This document shows, piece by piece, positions 17,472 through 27,500 of a stretch of 64,000 nucleotides of DNA. The position numbers were made by a program, and so were the translations under genes. How positions within the stretch are numbered: position 1 is the first letter of the stretch; every line of letters starts with the position of its first letter. The stretch is from Actinobacteria bacterium OK074. GTDB lineage: Bacteria; Actinomycetota; Actinomycetes; Streptomycetales; Streptomycetaceae. The notes under the pieces were generated by a model. It searched no databases, was not told the origin of the DNA, and worked only from the letters and a program-made list of their open reading frames with translations. The DNA lies in the NCBI GenBank assembly GCA_001298575.1, contig LJCV01000252.1, positions 86,576-150,575 of the forward strand, read 5' to 3'.

Positions 17472-18667
17472 TGGTCCGCCTCCTTGGGCGCGCCGGTCGC
17501 CAGGTGTTCGAGGTGGGTGGCCGCCGCCGGGGCGCCGCCCGCGGCGCGGAACGCGGTGCCGATGCGTTCGGCGGCGGCGCGGGCCTCGGGCTCGTGCAGG
17601 ACGGCGTCGAGCGCCGCGCCCAGCTTGGGGGCGGTGACCCGGCCGAACCGGACCCGCACGCCCGCTCCGGCGTCGGTGACCTGGCCGGCGATCACGGGCT
17701 GGTCGTCGCGGATGGGCGCCACCACGAGGGGGACGCCGTGCCACAGGGCCTCGCAGACGGTGTTGTCGCCGGCGTGGCAGACGACGGCGTCGACCCGTTC
17801 CAGGAGCGGGAGTTGGGGCACGGACGGGACGATCAGCACGTCCTTGTCATGGCCGGTGTCGGGTGCGAGGGTGCCGCCCGGGTCGACGATCACGCCCTGC
17901 ACCCGGTCCGCGCGTTCGCGCAGCGCGGTCAGGCACTCGCCGAGGAAGCGGGCGCCGACGTCGGTGTTGGCGGTGCCGAGGCTCACCAGCACGGTGGCGC
18001 GGCCCTCGTCGAGCCACTCCCAGGGGAAGCCGGTCGTGGAGGGCCGGGCGGCGACGGACGGGCCGACGTAGCGGAACTGTTCGCCGTGCACGGCGTCGGG
18101 GCCGACGAGTTCGGGGACGCTGAAGGCGAGCACGAGGTGCGGCGAGAACCGCGGGTCGGCGCTGCCCGCCGGGTCGCCGATCCGGCCGCGCAGCGCGGCC
18201 AGCAGTCCGTCGAGGTGTTCGGTGACCTTGGGCAGTCCGGCCAGCGGGTCGACGAACTCGGCGGAGGTGGTGGCGGAGGTGGCCCAGGGCAGGCCCAGCC
18301 GCTCGGCCACCAGGGCGCCGGCGAACGCCTGTTGGTCGGCGACCACCGTGTCCGGGCGGAACTCCTCGATCGCCGCCGCCACGCCCGGCGCCATCGCGTC
18401 GGCGAGGGGCACCAGGTAGTACTCCCACAGGAACTTCAGCGCCTGCGGGCCCCGCAGGTCCGGCGGCCGTTCGGCGCCGCCGGGCCCCAGGGCGGGCCCG
18501 GCGCACGTGAACACGGCGGCCTGCTCGCCGGCCAGCCGCCGCACCAGCGCGGGGTCCGAGCACGCCCAGGCCACGCGGTGGCCGCGCGCGGTCAGTTCGG
18601 CGGCGACGCCCACGGCCGGGTTGATGTGCCCGACCAGGGGCGGTACGACGAACAGGAATCCGCTCAC
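17468..18667 (-). CDS. MGT-type glycosyltransferase (GT1 family)
   Basis: A 399-residue GT-B glycosyltransferase. It starts SGFLFVVPPLVGHINPAVGV, the acceptor-side motif of macrolide-type enzymes, and has the donor motif VCHAGDNTVCEALWHGVPLV followed by DDQPVIA near residues 305-335. The usual HGG is HAG here. It would transfer a nucleotide-activated sugar to a hydrophobic acceptor, most likely the product of the adjacent PKS. GTG start with 4-bp overlap to the hydrolase upstream and to the methyltransferase downstream, so it is translationally coupled within the operon. No sugar-biosynthesis genes are nearby, so a common housekeeping sugar donor is likely. Confidence 0.87.
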   Translation of the reverse strand: MSGFLFVVPPLVGHINPAVGVAAELTARGHRVAWACSDPALVRRLAGEQAAVFTCAGPALGPGGAERPPDLRGPQALKFLWEYYLVPLADAMAPGVAAAIEEFRPDTVVADQQAFAGALVAERLGLPWATSATTSAEFVDPLAGLPKVTEHLDGLLAALRGRIGDPAGSADPRFSPHLVLAFSVPELVGPDAVHGEQFRYVGPSVAARPSTTGFPWEWLDEGRATVLVSLGTANTDVGARFLGECLTALRERADRVQGVIVDPGGTLAPDTGHDKDVLIVPSVPQLPLLERVDAVVCHAGDNTVCEALWHGVPLVVAPIRDDQPVIAGQVTDAGAGVRVRFGRVTAPKLGAALDAVLHEPEARAAAERIGTAFRAAGGAPAAATHLEHLATGAPKEADQ

Positions 18668-19485
18668 CGGGCCTCGGCCCCCGCCAGCTGCGCGGTGCTC
18701 GCCGTCCGGATCAGCTCCAGGATGTGCCCGCCGACCGGGCCCGGCGCCTCGACCAGCACGGAGTGCTCGTGGCCGGGCAGCACGACGTGCCGGTAGTCGG
18801 TGAGGACGGTCTCCTTCCACGGGACCAGGTCCGCGAGGTCGGAGTCACCGCCGTACACGCCGAGGACGGGGCAGCGTACGGCCCTGATCTCGTCCTCCGT
18901 CAGGACCCGGCTGGTGGGGATGTCCTGGCCGAGGGTGGTCTCGCGGGCGAGCCGGGCGGCGCCCTTGGCGAGGCGGGCGGTGTTGTGGCTGCGGTTGGCG
19001 GTGATCCAGGCAATCGCGTCGCGCTCGTTGTGGGCGAGCTGGGTGACCACCCGGTTGAGGATGCCGCCGAGTTTGACCGACCACTTCGCGGTGGCGGGCT
19101 CGGACTCGATCAGGCTGATGCTGACGGCCCGTTCGGGGTGGCGGGCGGCCCAGCCGAAGGCGATGGTGCCGCCGTAGGAGTTGCCGACCAGGTGCAGCGG
19201 GCCGGTGATCTCCAGGCGTTCCAGGAGCCGTTCGAGGTCGTCGATGTTGTGGTCCAGCGTGTAGCCGGTGGCCGGGCGTTCGCTGCGGCCGTGGCCGCGC
19301 AGGTCGTACATGACGACGTCGATGCCGGCCGCCGCGAACGCCGGGGCGACGGTGAAGTAGTAGCTGGCCAGGCTGTCGGTGAGCAGCCCGTGCACCAACA
19401 CCACGGTGGCGGTGGGCGGTTGGCCTTCTCGGGGGCCGAGCCGTTGTACGTGCAGCCGGATGTCGCCGGTGTCGACCATCGCCAT
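18664..19485 (-). CDS. Alpha/beta hydrolase, possible product-release thioesterase
   Basis: A 273-residue alpha/beta hydrolase: VVLVHGLLTD (oxyanion side), nucleophile S103 in GNSYGGT, an acidic residue in YGGDSDLAD, and His in PGHEHSVLVE. Neither large PKS protein shows a terminal thioesterase or reductase domain, so this free hydrolase is a good candidate for releasing the ACP-bound chain. That role is inferred from context only. It lies 2 bp after the ACP gene upstream and overlaps the glycosyltransferase by 4 bp. Confidence 0.82.
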   Translation of the reverse strand: MAMVDTGDIRLHVQRLGPREGQPPTATVVLVHGLLTDSLASYYFTVAPAFAAAGIDVVMYDLRGHGRSERPATGYTLDHNIDDLERLLERLEITGPLHLVGNSYGGTIAFGWAARHPERAVSISLIESEPATAKWSVKLGGILNRVVTQLAHNERDAIAWITANRSHNTARLAKGAARLARETTLGQDIPTSRVLTEDEIRAVRCPVLGVYGGDSDLADLVPWKETVLTDYRHVVLPGHEHSVLVEAPGPVGGHILELIRTASTAQLAGAEAR

Positions 19486-19487
19486 CG

Positions 19488-19802
19488 TCAGTTCGCCTCC
19501 GCCGCTTTCAGGCTCGTCACGACGTACTCGACGAGGCGGCCGACGGTGAGTTCGATGATCTCGTCGAACTCCATGCCCGCGAGGAACTCGGCGAAGTTGA
19601 CCTGGTTGCCGTAGCGCTCCTGGAGGAGTCCGGCGAGGGTGACCAGGTCGATGCTCTCCAGTTCGAGGTCGCGGTTGAAGGTGGTCTCCATGCCGATCTC
19701 GACGTCGTCGGAGCCGAGTTCGTCCAGGAGGACCAGGAGCATGCCGGTGAGGTCGGCGAGGACGCTCGCCTCGTCGGCCGCGGTCGGTTCGGATGTGGTC
19801 AT
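19488..19802 (-). CDS. Stand-alone acyl carrier protein
   Basis: A 104-residue acidic carrier protein. The phosphopantetheine attachment motif is DLELESIDLV with S50, followed by the usual helix ending GRLVEYV. It lacks the DSIK motif seen in the ACP built into the large PKS, so the two carriers are of different types. The ATG overlaps the stop of the KS-AT-DH-PPTase protein by 4 bp. It may carry the growing chain between the two synthases, or present the finished chain to the hydrolase and glycosyltransferase. Confidence 0.87.
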   Translation of the reverse strand: MTTSEPTAADEASVLADLTGMLLVLLDELGSDDVEIGMETTFNRDLELESIDLVTLAGLLQERYGNQVNFAEFLAGMEFDEIIELTVGRLVEYVVTSLKAAEAN

Positions 19803-22800
19803 CGGTCGTTCTCCATTTCCGGCGTGGGTCCGGTCGTCCAGGCCACGACGTAGTCCCTGTTCGGCAGTGCGGGGGGATTGACGGTCCGTTCGCAGTGCAC
19901 CGTGTAGGCGGGTGCGCGGCGTCCGGCGACGACGAGTCTGCTGCCGTCGGGGCTCGCGTCGGTCACGGTGAAGTCCCGTGGTCGGCCGCCGAATCCGGTG
20001 CCCTCGGCCTTGGCGACGGCTTCCTTGGCGGTCCAGAAGCGGGTGAACCACAGTGCTTCGGAGCCGCCGTCGGGGTCCGCGGCGCAGCGGGTGCGCAGCA
20101 GCCGGAGTTCGGCCTCGGCGAGGGCGACGGCGAGGGTCTCCGGGGTGCGTTCGGCGACCTCCTCGATGTCGATGCCGGGGCCGGGCCCGCCGGTGCGCGG
20201 CCGGACGATCGCGGCGCCCGACTCGGCGCAGTGGGCCAGGGACACCTCCAGCGGCGGCAGGGCGCGGCCGTGCACGCCGGTGACGTAGGGGCGTCCCGCG
20301 TCGTCGTTGTGCACCCGGATCTCGGCCGGGAACACCGGGCCCTCGCCCTGGTCCCACAGCCACTGGCGGACGGCGTCCTTGACGGCGATGCGGCCAAGCA
20401 GCCACTGCCGCCGGCCGCGCGGGGCGTGCTCGGCGTACTGCGAACGCTCCACTCCGCCCAGGGAGTTGCGCATGATCAGCTCGCGCGAGGCGAGGTCGGG
20501 CCAGCGCTCGTGGAGCAGCGCCCAGCCGCCGGGGCGGTGCTCGGAGAGGGTGTTGCGGTCCGGGAAGCGCTCGACGGGCCGGGTCTTGGGGTCGTTGTCG
20601 AAGCGGCGGTCCTGCCAGCCGGTGAGCTGCGCCCACACCTGGCCCCCGACGACGAGCTGGACGTCCGCTTCGAGGAACGTGTCGGTGAGTTCGGTGATCC
20701 TGATCAGGCACTCGACGTCGGTGCCCGCCTCCGGGTGCGGCCCGTAGAAGCACATCTCGCGCATCCCGACGGGGAACACGACGGTCCGCTCGGTGCGCGT
20801 CGACATGATCCAGTAGCCGAGGATCTGGCCGACGTTGTCGAGCAGCGCGCCGGGCGCGGCCGGGGTGGTGATGACGCCGCGTACGTGGGTGTCGCCCATC
20901 GCGGTGAGTTCGGTGACCCCCTGGAACCGCGGGCCGTGGAACATCCAGCGCTCGCTGTAGAGCTGGGCGGCGGTGTGCTCGGGGGGCTCCTCGTCCGCCG
21001 GGTCGATCCGCCAGCGGGCGGGGCGCGACGGCGGGTGCGCGGCGGCGAGTTCGACGGTGCCGCGGGCGCGCGGGCCGAAGGAGACCGCGAGCCGGTCGGG
21101 TCCCTCGGGCACCGCGGTGACGGTGACGTCGACGGCCGGGGTCGCGGTCAGCCACTCCTCGAACCGCACCCCGTGCACGGCGACCGCGAGCCGCCCGGGC
21201 GCCGCCTCCTCGGCCGCGTCCATGATGTGCCGCACGATGGTGGTGGCCGGGACGACGGGCCAGCGGTCGGCGATGTCGGGCCAGCCGGGGCGCTGGGGGT
21301 AGAAGCAGTGGTCGAGGAGGTAGGGCATGGTCTCCGGGGAGACGTGAACGACCTTGCGCCACGGTTCGGTTGGGCCGGTCGGACCGACGGGAGCACCTGA
21401 GCCGGGGCCGGGGCCGGTGGGTGCCGTGTGCACGACGGCGGGGGCCGGTACCGCGGCGGGCGGCCGTACGGCCACGGGGGCGGCGGCCCGGACGGCGGTG
21501 GACGCCCGCGGTACGGCCAGGAGTTGGGCGACCGTGTCCGCGGTGTCCCGCATCAGGGCGCTCAGTTCGGCGGCGACCGGGAAGCGTCCGGCGAGGGCGT
21601 CGAGGCGGGTCGGGTCGGATCCTTGCGGCTGGGGTGAACTCGCCGTCGGGACGGGCGTGTTGGGTGTCGTGACCGTGCTCCTGACCGTGCCCAGTTCGGC
21701 GCGGAGCGACGTGAGGGCCGGTCCGTCGAGCGAGACCAGGGCGCCGCCGAGGTCGAGCTGGACGGGCGGGCGCCCCGCGCCCCGTACGGGAGCGGCGGTC
21801 GCGCCGGACGTCTTCGGCAGGGCGGGGCTCACGCTCGCGCCCGCCGTCCACAACGCGGTGGCCACGCGGCGGAGTTGGGCGAGGCCGGTGCGGTGGGGCG
21901 AGTTGGCGGCCACGACCAGGTGGTCGCGGGTGCCGAGGGTGTCGTCGATGAGTGAGCCGAGCTGTCCGGTGCCGACCTGGACGAAGGTGCGGTGCCCGGC
22001 GGCGTACAGCGCCTCGACGAGCTGCCGGAAGCGGACCGGTTCGAGCAGGTGCCGGACGAACAACTCCCGTACGGCCGCGTCGCCTTCGGGGAAGGGGGCC
22101 GCGGTCGTGCCGGACCAGACGGGCACGGTCGGCGGGTACAGCCGGAAGCGGTCCGCGGCTTCCTTGATGGGGGCGAGGTAGGGCTCCAGCATCGGCGTGT
22201 GGAAGCCCGACTGGAAGGGCAGCACCTGGGCGATCACGCCCTCGGCGCGGAAGGAGCGGATGAACTCCTCGACCGCCTCGCCCGGTCCGCACACCATCGA
22301 CTGGTTGGGCGCGTTGTCGTGCGAGAGGACGAGTCCGGCCGCGCCCCAGCCGTCTTCCAGGGCGGCCAGGACGCGTTCGGCGGAGGTGCCGAGGGCGCCG
22401 AAGGCGAGGCCGAGGACGGTGAGCGAGTCGGGGTCGAAGTCCCCCATGAACGCGTTGACTTCGTCGCCGGAGTACAGTCCGCCGGCGGACATCGCGGTCC
22501 ACTCGCCGACGCTGTGCCCGGCGACCGCGTCCGGGGCCAGGCCCATGCGGCGCAGCGCCCCGTCGAGCAGCCGTCCGAGTCCGACGACCCCCAGGCCGTG
22601 CCGGCCCACGTCGCCGACCGTCGCGTCGTCCTGCCCGGACCGGTCGGATCCGGGCAGGCCCGGGAGGCCGAAGTGGGTGGCGATGTCGTCGACGCGGGGC
22701 GTGAAGTCGCCTTCGAGGCCGGGGAAGACGAAGGCCAGCTTGCCGTCCGGGCCGCCGTCGAGGAGGGGGCCCGGCCGGAACCACACGTCGTTGCGGCCCT

Positions 22801-24523
22801 GCCAGGCGCGGCCCTTGGCGATGGTGCGGCGGGCCAGGGTGAGCCGCTTGGCGGTCGGGTCGACGATGCCGAGGCGCGCCGGGCCCGCGTCGGGGTGCGG
22901 GCGTCCGGCGTCGAGCCCGGAGGTGAGGACGGCCGAGTCGTCGGCGGCCAGCAACTCGGCGAGCCGGTCGGGGGTTTGGGCGGCGAGCAGGAGGATGCGC
23001 TCGGGTTCGGTGACGGCGGCGGTGGCCGCGGGGGCCGGCGCGGGTGTGCCCGCCGTGGACGGCGCCACCGCGCCCGGTGCCTGTTCCAGCACCACGTGCG
23101 CGTTGATCCCGCCGAACCCGAACGCGTTCACCGCCGCCCGGCGCACCGGCTGTTCGGGGGTGGTCTCCCACGGTGTCGCCCTCTCCAGCGGGCGGAAACG
23201 GGTCGCGGTGAGGGCGGGGTGCGGGTCGTCGCAGTGCAGGGTGGGCAGGAGGGTGCCGTGGTGGACGGCGAGGGCGGCCTTGACCAGTCCGGCGACGCCC
23301 GCGGCGGGCATGGTGTGGCCGATCATCGACTTGACCGAGCCGATGACCGCGTGGCCGTCGCCGTTCGCGTCCGCCGGGCCGAACACCTCGGCCAGGGTGG
23401 TGAGTTCGGCCGCGTCTCCGGCCGGGGTCGCGGTGCCGTGCGCCTCCAGGAGGCCGACCGAGCCCGCGGCGGCCGGGTCGAGTCCGGCCGCCCGCCACGC
23501 CTGCCGCACCGCATGGGTCTGGCCGCCGGGGTCGGGGTTGACCAGCCCGGCGGTACGGCCGTCGCTGGCCACGCCGGTGCCGCGGATGACCGCGTAGATG
23601 CGGTCGCCGTCGCGTTCGGCGTCGGCGAGGCGCTTGAGGACGACGACGCCGGTGCCCTCGCCGATGAGGATGCCGTCGGCGTCGCGGTGGAAGGGGCGGA
23701 TGCGCTGGCTCGGGGAGAGCGCGCGGAGTTGGGAGAAGACGCTCCACAGCGTGATGTCGTGGCAGTGGTGCACTCCCCCGGCGAGCATCACGTCGCAGCG
23801 CCCGGTGGCGAGTTCGCCCACCGCCTGGTCGACGGCGACCAGGGAGGAGGCGCAGGCGGCGTCCACGGTGTAGGCGGGGCCGCGCAGGTCGAGCCGGTTG
23901 GCGACCCGGGAGGCGGCCAGGTTGGGCACCAGACCGATGGCGGACTCGGGGCTCGCGGGGCCGAGGCGCTCGGTGAACGCCTCGCGCACCCGGTCGAGTT
24001 GACCGGGCGTCAGGTCGGGCATCAACTCGCCGAGCGTGCGCACGAGTTGGCCGGCGGTGCGGACCCGCTGGTCGAGCCGGACCAGGCCGGGGGTGAGGTA
24101 GCCGCCGCGGCCGAGGACGACGCCGACACGGTGCGGGTCGGGCAGCCGGTCGGGGCCGCCCGCGTCGGCGATGGCCTCGGCGGCCACCTTCAGCGCGATC
24201 AGCTGGTCGGGTTCGGTGCCCGCCACCGAGGTGGGCATGATGCCGAACCGGGTGACCTCGATCTCGGCCAGTCCGTCCACGAAGCCGCCGCGCCGGCAGT
24301 AGACCTCGTCGGCGGTGGCCGGTCCGGTCGCGGAGTCCGGGTGGTAGTAGTCGGCGTCCCAGCGTCCTTCGGGCACCTCGCCGATGGCGTCCACGCCGCC
24401 GACCAGGTTGCGCCAGTAGGCGTCGAGGCCGGCGGCGCCGGGCAGCAGCACCGCCATCCCCACGATGGCGACCGGGACTTGACGCCCCGTCGGCTCTCTC
24501 GGTCCCGTCACGTCGTCGGTCAT
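19799..24523 (-). CDS. Iterative type I PKS: KS-AT-DH with C-terminal phosphopantetheinyl transferase
   Basis: A 1574-residue synthase. KS about 16-485 (C224 in VDAACASSL, H362 in EAHGTAT, H403 in IGHTMPAAG). AT-like about 595-890 (S671 in GHSVGEW, H775). A proline/alanine linker precedes a DH-like region 1055-1330 (LLDHCFYPQRPGWPD with H1072; a later LLDN with D1229). Residues about 1370-1565 form a 4'-phosphopantetheinyl transferase (GIDIEEV 1450-1456; FWTAKEAVAKAEG 1496-1508). No ACP is seen. The set of domains recalls PUFA and heterocyst-glycolipid synthases (PfaC/PfaE functions), here in one chain. The ATG lies one base after the stop of the partner PKS. Confidence 0.9.
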   Translation of the reverse strand: MTDDVTGPREPTGRQVPVAIVGMAVLLPGAAGLDAYWRNLVGGVDAIGEVPEGRWDADYYHPDSATGPATADEVYCRRGGFVDGLAEIEVTRFGIMPTSVAGTEPDQLIALKVAAEAIADAGGPDRLPDPHRVGVVLGRGGYLTPGLVRLDQRVRTAGQLVRTLGELMPDLTPGQLDRVREAFTERLGPASPESAIGLVPNLAASRVANRLDLRGPAYTVDAACASSLVAVDQAVGELATGRCDVMLAGGVHHCHDITLWSVFSQLRALSPSQRIRPFHRDADGILIGEGTGVVVLKRLADAERDGDRIYAVIRGTGVASDGRTAGLVNPDPGGQTHAVRQAWRAAGLDPAAAGSVGLLEAHGTATPAGDAAELTTLAEVFGPADANGDGHAVIGSVKSMIGHTMPAAGVAGLVKAALAVHHGTLLPTLHCDDPHPALTATRFRPLERATPWETTPEQPVRRAAVNAFGFGGINAHVVLEQAPGAVAPSTAGTPAPAPAATAAVTEPERILLLAAQTPDRLAELLAADDSAVLTSGLDAGRPHPDAGPARLGIVDPTAKRLTLARRTIAKGRAWQGRNDVWFRPGPLLDGGPDGKLAFVFPGLEGDFTPRVDDIATHFGLPGLPGSDRSGQDDATVGDVGRHGLGVVGLGRLLDGALRRMGLAPDAVAGHSVGEWTAMSAGGLYSGDEVNAFMGDFDPDSLTVLGLAFGALGTSAERVLAALEDGWGAAGLVLSHDNAPNQSMVCGPGEAVEEFIRSFRAEGVIAQVLPFQSGFHTPMLEPYLAPIKEAADRFRLYPPTVPVWSGTTAAPFPEGDAAVRELFVRHLLEPVRFRQLVEALYAAGHRTFVQVGTGQLGSLIDDTLGTRDHLVVAANSPHRTGLAQLRRVATALWTAGASVSPALPKTSGATAAPVRGAGRPPVQLDLGGALVSLDGPALTSLRAELGTVRSTVTTPNTPVPTASSPQPQGSDPTRLDALAGRFPVAAELSALMRDTADTVAQLLAVPRASTAVRAAAPVAVRPPAAVPAPAVVHTAPTGPGPGSGAPVGPTGPTEPWRKVVHVSPETMPYLLDHCFYPQRPGWPDIADRWPVVPATTIVRHIMDAAEEAAPGRLAVAVHGVRFEEWLTATPAVDVTVTAVPEGPDRLAVSFGPRARGTVELAAAHPPSRPARWRIDPADEEPPEHTAAQLYSERWMFHGPRFQGVTELTAMGDTHVRGVITTPAAPGALLDNVGQILGYWIMSTRTERTVVFPVGMREMCFYGPHPEAGTDVECLIRITELTDTFLEADVQLVVGGQVWAQLTGWQDRRFDNDPKTRPVERFPDRNTLSEHRPGGWALLHERWPDLASRELIMRNSLGGVERSQYAEHAPRGRRQWLLGRIAVKDAVRQWLWDQGEGPVFPAEIRVHNDDAGRPYVTGVHGRALPPLEVSLAHCAESGAAIVRPRTGGPGPGIDIEEVAERTPETLAVALAEAELRLLRTRCAADPDGGSEALWFTRFWTAKEAVAKAEGTGFGGRPRDFTVTDASPDGSRLVVAGRRAPAYTVHCERTVNPPALPNRDYVVAWTTGPTPEMENDR

Positions 24524-24524
24524 G

Positions 24525-27500
24525 TCACCAGCCCGACGAGGTGTAGGTGACGGCCCGCACGGACTCGTCGCCCCAGGCGAGTTCGCGGAGCAGGGCCGCG
24601 GTGCCCTCCTCGGGGTCGATGAGCTTGATGCCGCGCCGCGCGTACTCGCGGCCCAGCTCCGGGCTCACCATGCCGGTGTGGCCGCCGGTGGGTGCCCACG
24701 GGCCCCAGTGGACGGTGAGCGCGCGGTTGCCGGTGCGGGCGGCCCAGTCGGCGCCGAGGGACTCCAGGGCGTCGTTGGCGGCGGCGTAGTCGACCTGGCC
24801 GCGGTTGCCGAGGACGGCGGAGATGCTGCCGAACAGGACGGCGAAACCGGGGCCGTTGGGCAGTTCCGCGAGGGCGGCGAGCAGGGTGGTGGCGCCGGAG
24901 GTCTTGGTGCCGTAGACGCGCTGGAAGGACTCGGTGGTCTTCTCGGCGATCAGGCGGTCCTCGATGACTCCGGCCGCGTAGACGACGCCGTCGAGGCGGC
25001 CGTGTTCGGCGTGGATCTCCTTGACCGCCTGGAGGGCCGCGTCCTGTTCGCGGAAGTCGACCGAGCGGTAGCGGACCTCGCTGCCCAGCGCGGTGAGTTC
25101 GGCGAGGGTGGCGGCGATCTCCCGCTGGGCGAGGATCAGTTCGGCCTGGCGGTTGACCTCGGCGGGCTTGAGCCCGGCGCCCGAGCGGGCGAGTGCGGCG
25201 CGCAGTTCGGCGGGGGTGCCGGCGGCGGCGACCGCGGCGTCCTCGGGCCCGGCGGGCTCCGGTGTGCGGCCGAGGAGTTCGATGCGGCAGCGGGAGGCCG
25301 AGGCGAGGGTCGCGGCGAACTTCGCGGTGATGCCGCGGGCGCCGCCGACGAGCAGGACGACGGACTCGCGGTCGAGCCCGAGCGCGGCGGCCTCCGCGGC
25401 GCCCTCTCCGGCCGGTCCGGCGCCGCTGGTGGCGAGGGCGCCCAGCGGTGTCTCGACGAGTTCGAGCCCGTGCCGTCCGGCGGCGGTGCGCAGCACGACC
25501 GGGGCGGGTTCGGGGGCGAGCAGTTCGGCGAAGAGGGCGTCAGCGACGGCGGCCGGGGCGGTGTCGTCGACTCCGACGATCCGGGCCACGGTGTCGGGGT
25601 ATTCGCGCACGACCGTGCGGAACAGGCCGTGCAATCCGGCCGACTTGAGGTCCGGGGCGGCGTCGCCCGCGGCGGGCCGGACAGCGAGGAACCAGCGCGG
25701 GTTGCGGCCGAGGACGGCCTTCACGACGGGGAACGCGTCGGGCAGGACCGGCGCTCCGGCGGCGGTGAGGCCGCCGAGGTAGAGCACGCCGTCGACGGGG
25801 CCCTCCGCGTCGGTGAGTTCGTGGCTCGCGGCGAGGGTCTGCGCGAGGGCGCCGTGCGCGGCGAGGCGGGCGGCGACCGTCCGGGCGGTGCCCTCGCTGT
25901 CCCCGTCGCCGTCGCCGAGGAGCACGAACCGCTTGCCCGTCAGGACGGCGACCGGGTCCGCCGAGGCGTCCGGCTCGGCCAGCGCCACCGGCTGCAACTG
26001 GAGCCGCTTGGGGGCTTCTCCGGTGACCGGGGGTTCGTCGGCGGGCCGCGCGGCGGCGGCAGCGGCCACCGGTACGGCCTCCTCGGGCTCCGCGGCCTGC
26101 GGCTCCGGCTGCTCCGCGGCCGGAGCGTCCTCGGTGGCCGGGGTGATCCGGGCGGTGAGCCAGCCCGTCACCGAGGCCGCCGTGCGCGCCTTGGCCAGTT
26201 CCTCCAGCTCGGCGTCGTCCAGGGCGGTGGCGTCGCCCGCGATGCCCAGCCGCTTGGCGAGTTCGCCCGCGATCTCGGCCCGCTTGATGGAGTCGATGCT
26301 GAGGTCCGCCTCCAGGTCGAGGTCGGGCTCGATCATGTCGACGGGGTAGCCGGTGCGTTCGCTGATGATCTCCAGGACGACCTGCTGGACGTCGTCCTCG
26401 GTGACGGCGGCGGCGGGCTCGGCGGCAACGGGCTCCGGGGCCGACTGCTCGACGGGCGCCGCGAGTTCGGCCGGGGCCGCGTACTGCGCCCGCACGGGGG
26501 CGTACTGCGGCTGCGGCACGGGGCCGAGCGCCGCGGGCGCCGGTATGTACTGGCCGGGCGCGCCGCCGAGGTAGGTGAGCAGGACGTCGCGCTGGGCGGA
26601 GACCATCTCCCGGCTGGTGCGCAGGAATTCGGCGATGCGGGCGTCCCGGTCGCCGGGCCCGCCGTAGGGGTGGTTCGTCGTCACAGTCGTCTCCACGACG
26701 CGTCGGGCCGGTGCGAGGGCACCGGGGAGGAGGTCTCCGGCGGCGGTGCGGACGAGGTGTCCGTCGACCGTCCAGCCGGGGCGCTTCGGCGCCGGGGTGC
26801 GGACCGCGTCGACGGCGTCGCGTCCGCTCAGGAGCCGTCCGGTGCGGACCGGCTGTCCGGCCAGGGCCAGTTGGGCCAGTGCGTCGAGCCAGCCCGCGAG
26901 GCCGCTGTTGGCTCGGGGTTCGCAGGCGACGGTGGTGTGCGGGCGGTCGCCGAGGATCTGGCCGACCAGCCGGGTCAGCACCGTGCCGGGTCCGGCTTCG
27001 ACGAAGACGCGGGCGCCCGCCTCGTACATGGCCTCGATCTGGGCGACGAAGCCGACGGGTGCGCCGATCTGGGCGGCGAGTTCGGCCCGTACGGCGTCGG
27101 CGTCCTCGGTGTAGGGGGTGGCCGTGCGGTTGGACCACACCGTGAACTCCGGTGCGTGCACGGTCTTTTCGGCGAGGACGGCGGCGAACCGCTCGCCCGC
27201 CCCGGCGACCAGCGGGCTGTGGAAGGCGCAGGCCACCGGGATGCGCTTGGCGCCGAGTCCGGCCTCGCGCAGCAGCCGTACGGCGGTGGTGACGTCCTCG
27301 GTGGGGCCCGAGATGACGGTCTGCTTGGGCGAGTTGTGGTTGGCGAGGACCACCGTGTCGGGGGCGCCCGCCGTGCGCAGCGCCTGGGCCACGTCCTCGG
27401 CGCCCGCCGCGACGGCGGCCATGGTGCCGGGGTCCGCGCCGCCGGTGGCCGCGAGGATGGCCTCCGCCCGTTCGGCGCTCAACTCCAGGAGCGTCTCGGG

